Shown piece by piece: positions 1-4,622 of a DNA stretch of 5,960 bases. The notes under the pieces are model-generated. The model saw only the letters and a program-made list of their open reading frames with translations. It was not told the origin of the DNA and did no database searches. Source of the stretch: Acidobacteriota bacterium (lineage in GTDB: Bacteria > Acidobacteriota > Terriglobia > Terriglobales > Acidobacteriaceae); NCBI GenBank assembly GCA_021798655.1, contig JAJZFE010000122.1, positions 1 through 5,960 on the forward strand, read 5' to 3'. The translations under genes and the position numbers were made by a program. Numbering within the stretch: position 1 is the stretch's first letter; every line of letters starts with the position of its first letter.

Positions 1-425
1 AGCACGCCCGTACTGCTCACCGAGTACGCATAGATGTACCCCTGCGCCGCTCCCGGTGTCAGCGGACTGCTCGCAATGTACGCATACGTTCCCGCCGGAT
101 TCACCACCATCGCCTGCGGAATAAACCCCAGCGCATACGGCGCATTCGTCACCACCGTCAGCGCGCCGCTGCTCACCGAGTACGCCGTCAGCGACTCCGT
201 CGTCGCGATGCTGTTGGTCAGGTACGCCACATCCGTCGTACCCGTCGTCCCCGTAGTCCCTGTCGTTCCCGTAGTCCCCGTCGTTCCGGTGGTCCCCGTG
301 CTGGTCGTCGTCCGCGGCAAAAAGAACCCCGTGCAACTCGACAGCGCCAGCGAAAACACGCCGAGCGTCACCACTCCGGCCAGGCTCGCGGCCACTCCCA
401 CCCAACTCCGCTCGGTCATCTGCAT
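1..425 (-). CDS. Lipoprotein with Thr-Gly linker and beta-propeller (lactonase/YVTN-like) start, partial
   Basis: This gene reads leftward and has no stop before the window edge, so only about the first 141 residues are visible. The start at 423-425 is chosen from three close in-frame ATGs (426-428, 423-425, 417-419) because a GAGGAG Shine-Dalgarno lies 7 bases upstream of it; the first ATG would be only 4 bases away. The N-terminus has a hydrophobic segment (about residues 8-27) ending in a lipobox, Leu28-Ser29-Ser30-Cys31, so it is probably a lipid-anchored envelope protein. A low-complexity Thr-Gly-Thr linker follows (residues 43-64). Next comes DVAYLTNS, then AYSVSSGALTVV, then TYAYIAS, then IYAYSVSS. 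This spacing looks like blades of a YVTN/6-phosphogluconolactonase-type propeller, whose family has seven blades. Lactonase activity cannot be inferred; many such acidobacterial proteins are uncharacterised. Codons end mostly in G (ACG, GCG, GTG), unlike the C-ending plus-strand genes. Confidence 0.8.
   Translation of the reverse strand, partial: MQMTERSWVGVAASLAGVVTLGVFSLALSSCTGFFLPRTTTSTGTTGTTGTTGTTGTTGTTGTTDVAYLTNSIATTESLTAYSVSSGALTVVTNAPYALGFIPQAMVVNPAGTYAYIASSPLTPGAAQGYIYAYSVSSTGV
234..299 (-). repeat. 9-bp coding minisatellite (Thr-Gly-Thr x7) in the lipoprotein linker
   Basis: Twenty-two codons read as seven Thr-Gly-Thr units plus one final Thr. Each unit is nine bases with synonymous drift; on the plus strand units alternate roughly as CCCGTCGTY and CCCGTAGTC, giving a weak 18-bp super-period. 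The repeat lies between the lipobox cysteine and the propeller, where a flexible spacer would lift the domain off the membrane. Because the unit is a multiple of three, slippage would change linker length without a frameshift. Confidence 0.9.
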
Positions 426-428
426 CAT

Positions 429-684
429 CCGTCTCCTCAATCCGACCCGCTGTCTCAACCGGCAATCTGCCAGCGCACGCCCTGCGTACCCATTCTCGCA
501 GGTACACGGCATTCTCTTCACTTCCGCTGCTTCACTGACTCAGACGCATCCACAGCCCCTCACGTTAGTCACCACGTCCTCCCGCAGCCCGCTACTTTCC
601 CGCCCGCAGCACAGGCCGTATCATACTGTCAGCGATCCGCCGCAACCGACCCCGCTCGCCCGGCACCAGGAATCAACCTCATCT
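429..684. other. Divergent intergenic region between the lipoprotein gene and tatB
   Basis: About 256 bases with no convincing gene on either strand. It should hold both divergent promoters. The plus-strand reading frame that continues leftward from tatB through this region is not coding: its upstream part is the antisense of the lipoprotein gene. Visible structure is a short inverted repeat, GTACC (486-490) and GGTAC (501-505) with a 10-base spacer, and the string CATTCTC occurring at 491-497 and again just after 509. The lipoprotein ribosome binding site is at its left edge. The region is strongly C-rich on the plus strand: in 541-600 I count 29 C and 9 G. Confidence 0.6.
596..624 (+). promoter_or_regulatory. 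Possible sigma70-type promoter for tatB-tatC-M28
   Basis: TATCAT at 619-624 matches five of six bases of the -10 consensus. With a 17-base spacer the -35 position is TTTCCC (596-601), a poor match (three of six). The predicted transcript start would be about 55 bases before the tatB ATG. No other -10-like hexamer in this C-rich stretch is as good, but the call rests on one hexamer. Confidence 0.3.
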
Positions 685-1179
685 ATGCCCAGCTTCTCCG
701 ACAGCATCTTTCTCTTCATCCTCGCCCTGCTCCTCTTCGGTCCGAAGAAGCTCCCCGTCCTCGCCCGCGAACTCGGCAAGTGGGTCGGCGAGTTCCGCCG
801 CGCCTCCAACGAGTTCAAGATGCAGATGGAGGAGGAACTCCGCCAGTCCGAGCAGGCCGAACGCCTCAAGCAGATCGAAGCCATCGAGGCCGCCGCGCCA
901 CCCGCGCCCGCACTCCCCGTCCCCGAAGCCACGGCCGCCGCCCCCGCCGAAACCATCACCGGCGTCTCCTCCGAAGAGCCTTCAGCCGAGCCTTCAGCCG
1001 AAACCACTCCCGAGCCGCTCCCCATCGCCCAGGCCGGCGAAGTCAAAATCATGCCGCCCGCCACCGGCCTGCCCACCCCGCGCCGCAGCGCCCTCAGCTC
1101 CATGCTCGACGCCATTCCCGCCGCACCGGCAGAAGCCGCCAACCAACCCGACACCGCTGAGACTCCCCATGCCCACTGA
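685..1179 (+). CDS. tatB: Sec-independent (twin-arginine) translocase subunit, TatA/TatB type
   Basis: A 164-residue single-span membrane protein of the Tat pathway, which exports folded proteins with RR signal peptides. A short N-terminal membrane helix (about residues 6-18) is followed by the hinge Phe18-Gly19-Pro20 and LPVLARELGKWVGEFRRAS, the amphipathic helix typical of the family. A charged helix to about residue 70 leads to a disordered Ala/Pro/Glu-rich tail (about 70-164). The FG hinge is TatA-like, whereas the length, the GPKKLP motif and the EFRRASNEFK stretch favour TatB, so the symbol is provisional. The only start that fits the family is ATG 685, because an open frame further upstream has no membrane helix. 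A weak AGGAA lies about 12 bases upstream. It overlaps tatC by 11 bp, as expected for partners made together. No second TatA-like gene is present here. Confidence 0.88.
   Translation: MPSFSDSIFLFILALLLFGPKKLPVLARELGKWVGEFRRASNEFKMQMEEELRQSEQAERLKQIEAIEAAAPPAPALPVPEATAAAPAETITGVSSEEPSAEPSAETTPEPLPIAQAGEVKIMPPATGLPTPRRSALSSMLDAIPAAPAEAANQPDTAETPHAH
976..999 (+). repeat. Perfect 12-bp tandem duplication in the tatB tail
   Basis: GAGCCTTCAGCC occurs twice back to back, encoding Glu-Pro-Ser-Ala twice in the disordered tail of the TatB-like protein. The copies are identical and use CCT and TCA codons that are uncommon in the surrounding C-ending codon use, so the duplication looks recent. Confidence 0.85.
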
Positions 1180-1966
1180 ACTCGCCGAACGCGCCCGCAA
1201 CGCCGTACAGGACCGCGCCGAACTCCCCGGCATGAGCCTCATGGAGCACCTCGAAGAGCTCCGCAAACGACTCGTCTGGTCCGTCGGATATCTCCTCCTC
1301 GGCATGGCCATCGCCTACGCCTTCATCCGCCGCCTCGTCGACTTCATCCAGCGACCGCTGCTCGACATCAACCTCCACATGACCATGACGCATCCCACCG
1401 ATGCGATCAATCTCTACATCAAAACCGCCGCCGTCTGCGGAGCCATCTTCGCCTCGCCCTTCATCCTCTACCAGGTCTGGCTCTTCATCTCGCCCGGCAT
1501 GTACGCCCACGAGAAAAAATACGTCTGGCCCTTCATGTCCGCCACCGTCGGGCTCTTCCTCGCCGGCGCATGGTTCGGCTACCGCTACGTCCTGCCCGGC
1601 GCCATGGTCGTCCTCATCATGGACTTCGGCAAGAACTTCTCCCACATGATCACCATCGAGGACTACACCGGCTTCTTCCTCGCCGTCATCCTCGGCCTCG
1701 GCGTCACGTTTGAGCTGCCCATCGTCATCTTCTTCCTCGCGCTCTTCGGCATCGTCGACGGCAAGTTCCTGCTCAAGCACTTCCGCTACGCCGTCCTGGC
1801 CATCTTCCTCATCGCCGCCATCATCTGCCCCACCCCGGACCCCATCGGCATGTGCCTTTTCGCCTCGCCCATGCTGGCGCTCTACTTCATCGGCGTGCTC
1901 ATCGCCTTCCTCGTCCACCCCGACCGCCGCAAGCGCAAGCTCGCCGAAAAAGGTGCCGCCTCGTGA
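1169..1966 (+). CDS. tatC: Sec-independent protein translocase TatC
   Basis: A 265-residue polytopic membrane protein, the signal-peptide receptor and core of the Tat translocase. The diagnostic N-terminal motif MEHLEELRKRL (residues 25-35) precedes the first membrane span. Glu30 and Arg32 correspond to the residues known in E. coli TatC (Glu15, Arg17) to contact the twin-arginine signal. SPGMYAHEKKYVWPF contains Glu115, matching E. coli Glu103. VTFELPI in the fourth span carries Glu182, matching Glu170. Six spans are evident (roughly 36-55, 85-110, 122-146, 166-193, 206-220, 225-247), and a basic C-terminus follows. Where E. coli has TPPD before the last span, this protein has TPDP (Asp224). 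The start codon lies inside the end of tatB with only a weak upstream GAG, suggesting translational coupling; a later ATG at residue 22 is possible but less likely. The stop overlaps the next gene's GTG. Confidence 0.96.
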   Translation: MPTELAERARNAVQDRAELPGMSLMEHLEELRKRLVWSVGYLLLGMAIAYAFIRRLVDFIQRPLLDINLHMTMTHPTDAINLYIKTAAVCGAIFASPFILYQVWLFISPGMYAHEKKYVWPFMSATVGLFLAGAWFGYRYVLPGAMVVLIMDFGKNFSHMITIEDYTGFFLAVILGLGVTFELPIVIFFLALFGIVDGKFLLKHFRYAVLAIFLIAAIICPTPDPIGMCLFASPMLALYFIGVLIAFLVHPDRRKRKLAEKGAAS

Positions 1967-2916
1967 ACCTGATCCGCCTCACGCTCGCACTCACGCTCCT
2001 CGCCTCCCTGCCCGTCGCCACAACGGCGCACGCGCAGACGCACGCCATCTCCGGCCAGGCCGTCCTCACGCTCACCCAGCAGTACCTCGCTGCCGCGCCC
2101 AAACGCTACGTCGGCTCCCCCGGCCACACCGCCGCCGAAGCCTTCATCCGCGACCACTTCAAGCCCGAACTCGCCAAAGGCAACTTCGTCACCGACGAGT
2201 TCGTCGCCCGCAACACCCCCGCCGGCCCCTTCACCATGCGCAACTTCATCGTGAAGTACCCCAGCACCAACCCCGCCAAACGCGACGGCATCATCGTCAT
2301 CGCCAGCCACTACGAGACCAACTACCCGCTCCGCGACATCAACTTCGTCGGCGCCAACGACGGCGGCTGCACCACCGCCCTGCTCATCGCCCTCGGCCAG
2401 TACTACCGCGACCACCCGCCCACCGGCTACTCCGTCTGGCTCCTCTTCGACGACGGCGAAGAGGCCATCGGCAAAGAAGGCATGACCGGCTCCGACCAGC
2501 TCTACGGCGTCCGCCACATCGCCGCCAAGTGGTCCGGCGACGGCACGCTCCCCCACATCAAAGCCTTCCTCCTCGCCGACATGATCGGCTCCAGGCAGAT
2601 GAACATCGACAAGGAGCTGAACTCCACCCCGTGGCTGATCGACCTGCTCGCCAAAGCCGGCAAGGACACCGGCCACTCCGGCTACCTCTTCCACAACACC
2701 ATGACCATTGAGGACGACCACCTCCCCTTCAAAGAGCGCGGCGTCCCCGTCCTCGACCTCATCGACTACGAGTACGGCAAACCCGACCCCACCCGGCCCG
2801 GCGAGTACACCTTCCACCACACCGCCGAAGACACCCTCGACAAACTCAGCGCCCAGAGCCTCCAGGTCTCCGCCGACCTCTTCCTCGACCTCGTCCGACT
2901 CATCAGCGAACGCTGA
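1963..2916 (+). CDS. Secreted M28-family zinc enzyme, glutaminyl-peptide cyclotransferase-like
   Basis: A 317-residue exported protein starting at GTG 1963 (GTGA overlap with the tatC stop; AAAGGTG lies 7 bases upstream). The signal peptide is Sec-like, with no twin arginine, and probably cleaves after Ala22-His23-Ala24, leaving Gln25 first. The fold is M28/QC. Compared from memory with human glutaminyl cyclase, ASHYETN (114-120), FVGANDGG (128-135), FDDGEEA (162-168), SDQLYGVRHIAAKW (177-190), LLADMIG (203-209), EDDHLPFKERGVPVL (250-264) and HHTAEDTLD (285-293) all line up. Probable zinc ligands are Asp133, Glu167 and His286. Glu166, Asp206 and Asp251 match the human catalytic residues 201, 248 and 305. 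Human His319 and Trp329 are Asp265 and His285 here, and I see no clear counterpart of Trp207. The likely role is forming N-terminal pyroglutamate on exported proteins; an aminopeptidase role is the main alternative. It is co-translated with tatC. Confidence 0.9.
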   Translation: MNLIRLTLALTLLASLPVATTAHAQTHAISGQAVLTLTQQYLAAAPKRYVGSPGHTAAEAFIRDHFKPELAKGNFVTDEFVARNTPAGPFTMRNFIVKYPSTNPAKRDGIIVIASHYETNYPLRDINFVGANDGGCTTALLIALGQYYRDHPPTGYSVWLLFDDGEEAIGKEGMTGSDQLYGVRHIAAKWSGDGTLPHIKAFLLADMIGSRQMNIDKELNSTPWLIDLLAKAGKDTGHSGYLFHNTMTIEDDHLPFKERGVPVLDLIDYEYGKPDPTRPGEYTFHHTAEDTLDKLSAQSLQVSADLFLDLVRLISER

Positions 2917-2952
2917 CGAGCAAGCCACATGCGCTGACGCGCAAACCGCATG
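2911..2952 (+). repeat. 21-bp tandem duplication across the M28 stop codon
   Basis: Two adjacent 21-base units, 2911-2931 and 2932-2952, each beginning CGCTGACG and ending CATG, differ at three positions. The first unit contains the last Arg codon and the TGA of the M28/QC gene, so the duplicated copy carries a second in-frame CGC-TGA. A further CGCTG follows at 2953. Confidence 0.8.
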
Positions 2953-2975
2953 CGCTGCCTCCATCCTTGCTTGTC
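2915..2975. other. Nested stem-loop structure downstream of the M28 gene
   Basis: GACGAGCAAG (2915-2924) can pair with CTTGCTTGTC (2966-2975) over ten positions with one G-U pair. Its loop holds a second hairpin, TGCGC-TGAC-GCGCA (2930-2943), and the palindrome CGCATGCG (2947-2954). It lies at the end of the tatB-tatC-M28 unit, where a transcript end is expected. There is no following T-run, so it is not a classical intrinsic terminator; it could be a 3' stabilising structure or part of an intergenic repeat. Confidence 0.4.
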
Positions 2976-2996
2976 ATTCCCGCAGGGAATCTGCGT
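2971..2996. repeat. REP-like intergenic hairpin (ATTCCC-GCA-GGGAAT)
   Basis: A perfect 6-bp stem, ATTCCC (2976-2981) and GGGAAT (2985-2990), closes a three-base loop. It sits within TTGTCATTCCCGCAGGGAAT followed by CTGCGT. Strings of the form GTCATTC...GAATCTGC are, from memory, a common dispersed intergenic repeat in acidobacterial and some other genomes. Only one copy is in this window, so repeat status is inferred from resemblance. Confidence 0.45.
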
Positions 2997-3048
2997 CTCG
3001 CTGTGGTCCCCAACGACACCTCGCAGAGGCAATCTCACCCCACCTCGC

Positions 3049-3077
3049 TTCCCACCTGTACTAATCACTGATACACT
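3049..3077 (+). promoter_or_regulatory. higBA promoter: Possible promoter and operator for higBA
   Basis: TTCCCA (3049-3054) and TACACT (3072-3077) are separated by 17 bases; each matches four of six consensus positions. An inverted pair TGTA (3057-3060) and TACA (3072-3075), spaced by 11 bases, overlaps the -10, and ATCA-C-TGAT (3064-3072) forms a second short dyad between them. Self-repressed toxin-antitoxin operons usually have dyads over the promoter bound by the antitoxin, so the position is right for HigA control. This stretch is also more AT-rich than its surroundings. Confidence 0.35.
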
Positions 3078-3098
3078 TTTCCCCAAGGGCGACAGAGC

Positions 3099-3377
3099 AT
3101 GATCAGGTCCTTCCGACATCGCGGACTGGAGCGCTTCTTCCTCACCGGCTCCAAAGCAGGCATCCAGCCCGCCCATGCGCGAAAACTCACCGACCTGCTC
3201 ACCGCTCTGCACGCAGCGTCGAACGTCGAGATGATGGATGTCGCAGGCTGGAAGCTGCATCCGCTGAAGGGCGAGTTCGCGGGTCAGTGGTCCGTCCGCG
3301 TGAACGGAAACTGGCGAATCACCTTCCGCTTCAACGGCGAGGATGCAGAGATCGTTGACTATCAGGACTACCACTAA
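3099..3377 (+). CDS. higB: HigB-type toxin, RelE/ParE superfamily mRNA endonuclease
   Basis: A complete 92-residue toxin, the usual HigB length. Members of this family cut mRNA on the ribosome. The family core is clear: a two-helix N-terminal half beginning IRSFRHRGLERFF, then KLHPLKG (52-58), WSVRVNGNWRITFRF (64-78) and a terminal DYQDYH (87-92). His54, Lys57, Arg73, Tyr91 and His92 fall where Proteus vulgaris HigB has its catalytic or substrate-contacting residues (recalled), so it looks active. AGGG (3086-3089) gives a ribosome binding site 9 bases before the ATG. The toxin gene comes before the antitoxin, the hallmark order of higBA, with a 22-base gap to higA. Codon use includes AGG, CGA, GGA, AAA, GCA and CAT, which are rarer in neighbouring genes, suggesting acquisition by transfer. 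Confidence 0.95.
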   Translation: MIRSFRHRGLERFFLTGSKAGIQPAHARKLTDLLTALHAASNVEMMDVAGWKLHPLKGEFAGQWSVRVNGNWRITFRFNGEDAEIVDYQDYH

Positions 3378-3385
3378 CTCCACGC

Positions 3386-3391
3386 AGGAGG
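3386..3391 (+). promoter_or_regulatory. Strong ribosome binding site fixing the higA start
   Basis: A perfect AGGAGG sits 8 bases before the ATG at 3400. An in-frame ATG at 3343 inside higB would add 19 residues but has no such site, so 3400 is the start. It is the best Shine-Dalgarno in the window and far better than that of higB, consistent with the antitoxin being made in excess over the toxin. Confidence 0.85.
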
Positions 3392-3399
3392 TTCCCAGT

Positions 3400-3705
3400 A
3401 TGGAGATGTTCAACCCGTCGCACCCAGGGCGAATCCTTCGCGTCCACATCGAAGACAGGACCACCGTCAGCGCCCTCGCACGCCACCTCGGCATGTCGCG
3501 CGCCAACCTCTCCATGATCCTCAACGGCCGCCTCGGCATCTCCGCCTCGGTCGCCGTCAAGCTCTCCGAGGCCTTCCCCAACACCGACGCGCGCTTCTGG
3601 CTCACGCTGCAGAACAACTACGACCTCGCGCAGGTGCGCAAGCGCAAGCGCCGCAAGATCGCGCCGCTCTACACGCCCAAGCCGTCGCACGCGAAGGCTG
3701 CGTGA
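3400..3705 (+). CDS. higA: HigA-type antitoxin, XRE-family DNA-binding protein
   Basis: A 101-residue antitoxin, the standard HigA size. It neutralises HigB and should repress the higBA promoter. After the typical opening NPSHPGRILR (5-14), the helix-turn-helix runs over about residues 23-59: VSALARHLGMSRANLSMILN, then GRLGISASVAVKLSEAF. The family ending ARFWLTLQNNYDLAQVR (64-80) follows, then a basic tail (about 78-101, rich in Arg and Lys). All elements are intact. Its stop TGA overlaps the GTG start of the TerC-family gene, so translating higA probably carries ribosomes into that gene. The first roughly 30 codons are mixed like higB; the rest are C-ending like the host genes. Confidence 0.95.
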   Translation: MEMFNPSHPGRILRVHIEDRTTVSALARHLGMSRANLSMILNGRLGISASVAVKLSEAFPNTDARFWLTLQNNYDLAQVRKRKRRKIAPLYTPKPSHAKAA

Positions 3706-4616
3706 CGCCGCTCTCCTACTGGCTCGGCTTCCACCTCGCGCTCGCCGCTCTTCTTGTCGTCGAGTACGCGCTGCACCGCCTCGTCCCCGACGCGCATCGC
3801 AAGGCCCTCTACGCCTGCCTGCTCTGGATCACGGCCTCGCTCGTCCTCGCCGCGCTGCTGCTCAAGCCCTTCCATCTCTCCGGCACCACGCAGTACCTCA
3901 CCGGCTACGTCCTGGAGCAGTCGCTCTCCATCGACAATCTCTTCGTCTTCCTGCTGCTCTTCCGCCTCTTCCGCATCCCCGCCGCGCGCCAGCCCAAGGT
4001 CCTCTTCTGGGGAGTCGCCGGCGCCATGCTCATGCGCGGAGCCTTCGTCGCCGCCGGCATCTCGCTCCTCGCCCGCTTCCACTGGATCGAGTACCTCTTC
4101 GCCGCCATCCTCCTCTTCGCCGCCGTGCAGATGCTTCTGCCCTCCAGCAGCGACCCCGACAAAACTCCGCGCTGGATCACCTGGCTCACCCGCCTCCACC
4201 CCGTCAGCGAGACCACCGACCACTTCTTCGTCCGCAAAGACAGCGAGCCGCACGGCCGCCGCATGGCCACCATGCTCCTGCTCGCGCTCGTCGCCGTCGA
4301 GCTCACCGACGTCGTCTTCGCGCTCGACAGCATCCCCGCCGTGCTCAGCATCACGCGCTCGCCCTTCCTCGCCTACACCTCCAACATCATGGCCGTCATG
4401 AACCTCCGCAGCCTCTACGTCCTGCTCACCGCCGCGCTCGCACGCCTCCGCTACCTGCACATCGGCATGGCGCTCATCCTGCTCTTCGCCGCGCTCAAGA
4501 TGCTGCTCGCCGACTGGCTCGCCATCACCCCCGGCCTCTCGCTCGCCATCATCGCCGCGATCCTCGCCGTCACAGTCCTCGGCTCGCTCGCCAAACCCGC
4601 GCGCACGGTATCCTAA
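3702..4616 (+). CDS. TerC-family (Alx-like) integral membrane protein, probable metal transporter
   Basis: A 304-residue polytopic membrane protein close in size to E. coli Alx (about 320). About nine hydrophobic spans are visible. The family signatures are QSLSIDNLFVFLLLF (73-87; Asp78) and the paired ELTDVVFALDSIPAVLSI (200-217; Asp203, Asp209), followed by SNIMAVMNLRSLYVLL. These acidic membrane residues are thought to bind the transported ion. The family is linked to manganese export (Alx), tellurite resistance (TerC) and, in Bacillus, metal supply to exported enzymes; the actual substrate here is unknown. It starts at GTG 3702, overlapping the higA stop by four bases, with GAAGG inside higA as ribosome binding site. 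The next in-frame ATG is far inside the conserved region, so GTG is secure. aroB follows after 6 bases. Confidence 0.93.
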   Translation: MTPLSYWLGFHLALAALLVVEYALHRLVPDAHRKALYACLLWITASLVLAALLLKPFHLSGTTQYLTGYVLEQSLSIDNLFVFLLLFRLFRIPAARQPKVLFWGVAGAMLMRGAFVAAGISLLARFHWIEYLFAAILLFAAVQMLLPSSSDPDKTPRWITWLTRLHPVSETTDHFFVRKDSEPHGRRMATMLLLALVAVELTDVVFALDSIPAVLSITRSPFLAYTSNIMAVMNLRSLYVLLTAALARLRYLHIGMALILLFAALKMLLADWLAITPGLSLAIIAAILAVTVLGSLAKPARTVS

Positions 4617-4622
4617 AGGTCG

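Noticed and set aside
234..299. A CRISPR-like array in the short regular repeats
   Set aside because: The units are 9 bp, contiguous and without spacers, and they encode an in-frame Thr-Gly-Thr linker.
34..684. A 217-codon N-terminal extension of the TatB-like protein
   Set aside because: The extension is the antisense of the lipoprotein gene (its Val-Val-Pro repeat mirrors the Thr-Gly-Thr linker) plus noncoding DNA. TatB proteins begin with their membrane helix, which starts just after ATG 685.
780..1160. An Arg-rich open frame overlapping tatB in another frame
   Set aside because: It is an out-of-frame reading of the GC-rich tatB tail with no motif and no ribosome binding site.
1852..1962. 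An earlier in-frame ATG (1852) for the M28 protein
   Set aside because: It would add 37 Arg/His/Pro-rich residues translated from inside tatC and would bury the signal peptide. GTG 1963 has a ribosome binding site and the common 4-bp overlap.
1094..2964. Two long acidic minus-strand frames opposite tatC and the M28 gene (1094-1918 and 1882-2964)
   Set aside because: They have the same low-complexity Asp/Glu/Gly/Val composition, no domain and no good ribosome binding site, and lie wholly antisense to well-identified genes.
2915..2990. A classical intrinsic terminator after the M28 gene
   Set aside because: The stems are present but no T-run follows any of them, so only a structured region is reported.
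3343..3399. An earlier in-frame ATG (3343) for higA inside higB
   Set aside because: The perfect AGGAGG 8 bases before 3400 and the family-typical opening NPSHPGRILR support the shorter protein.
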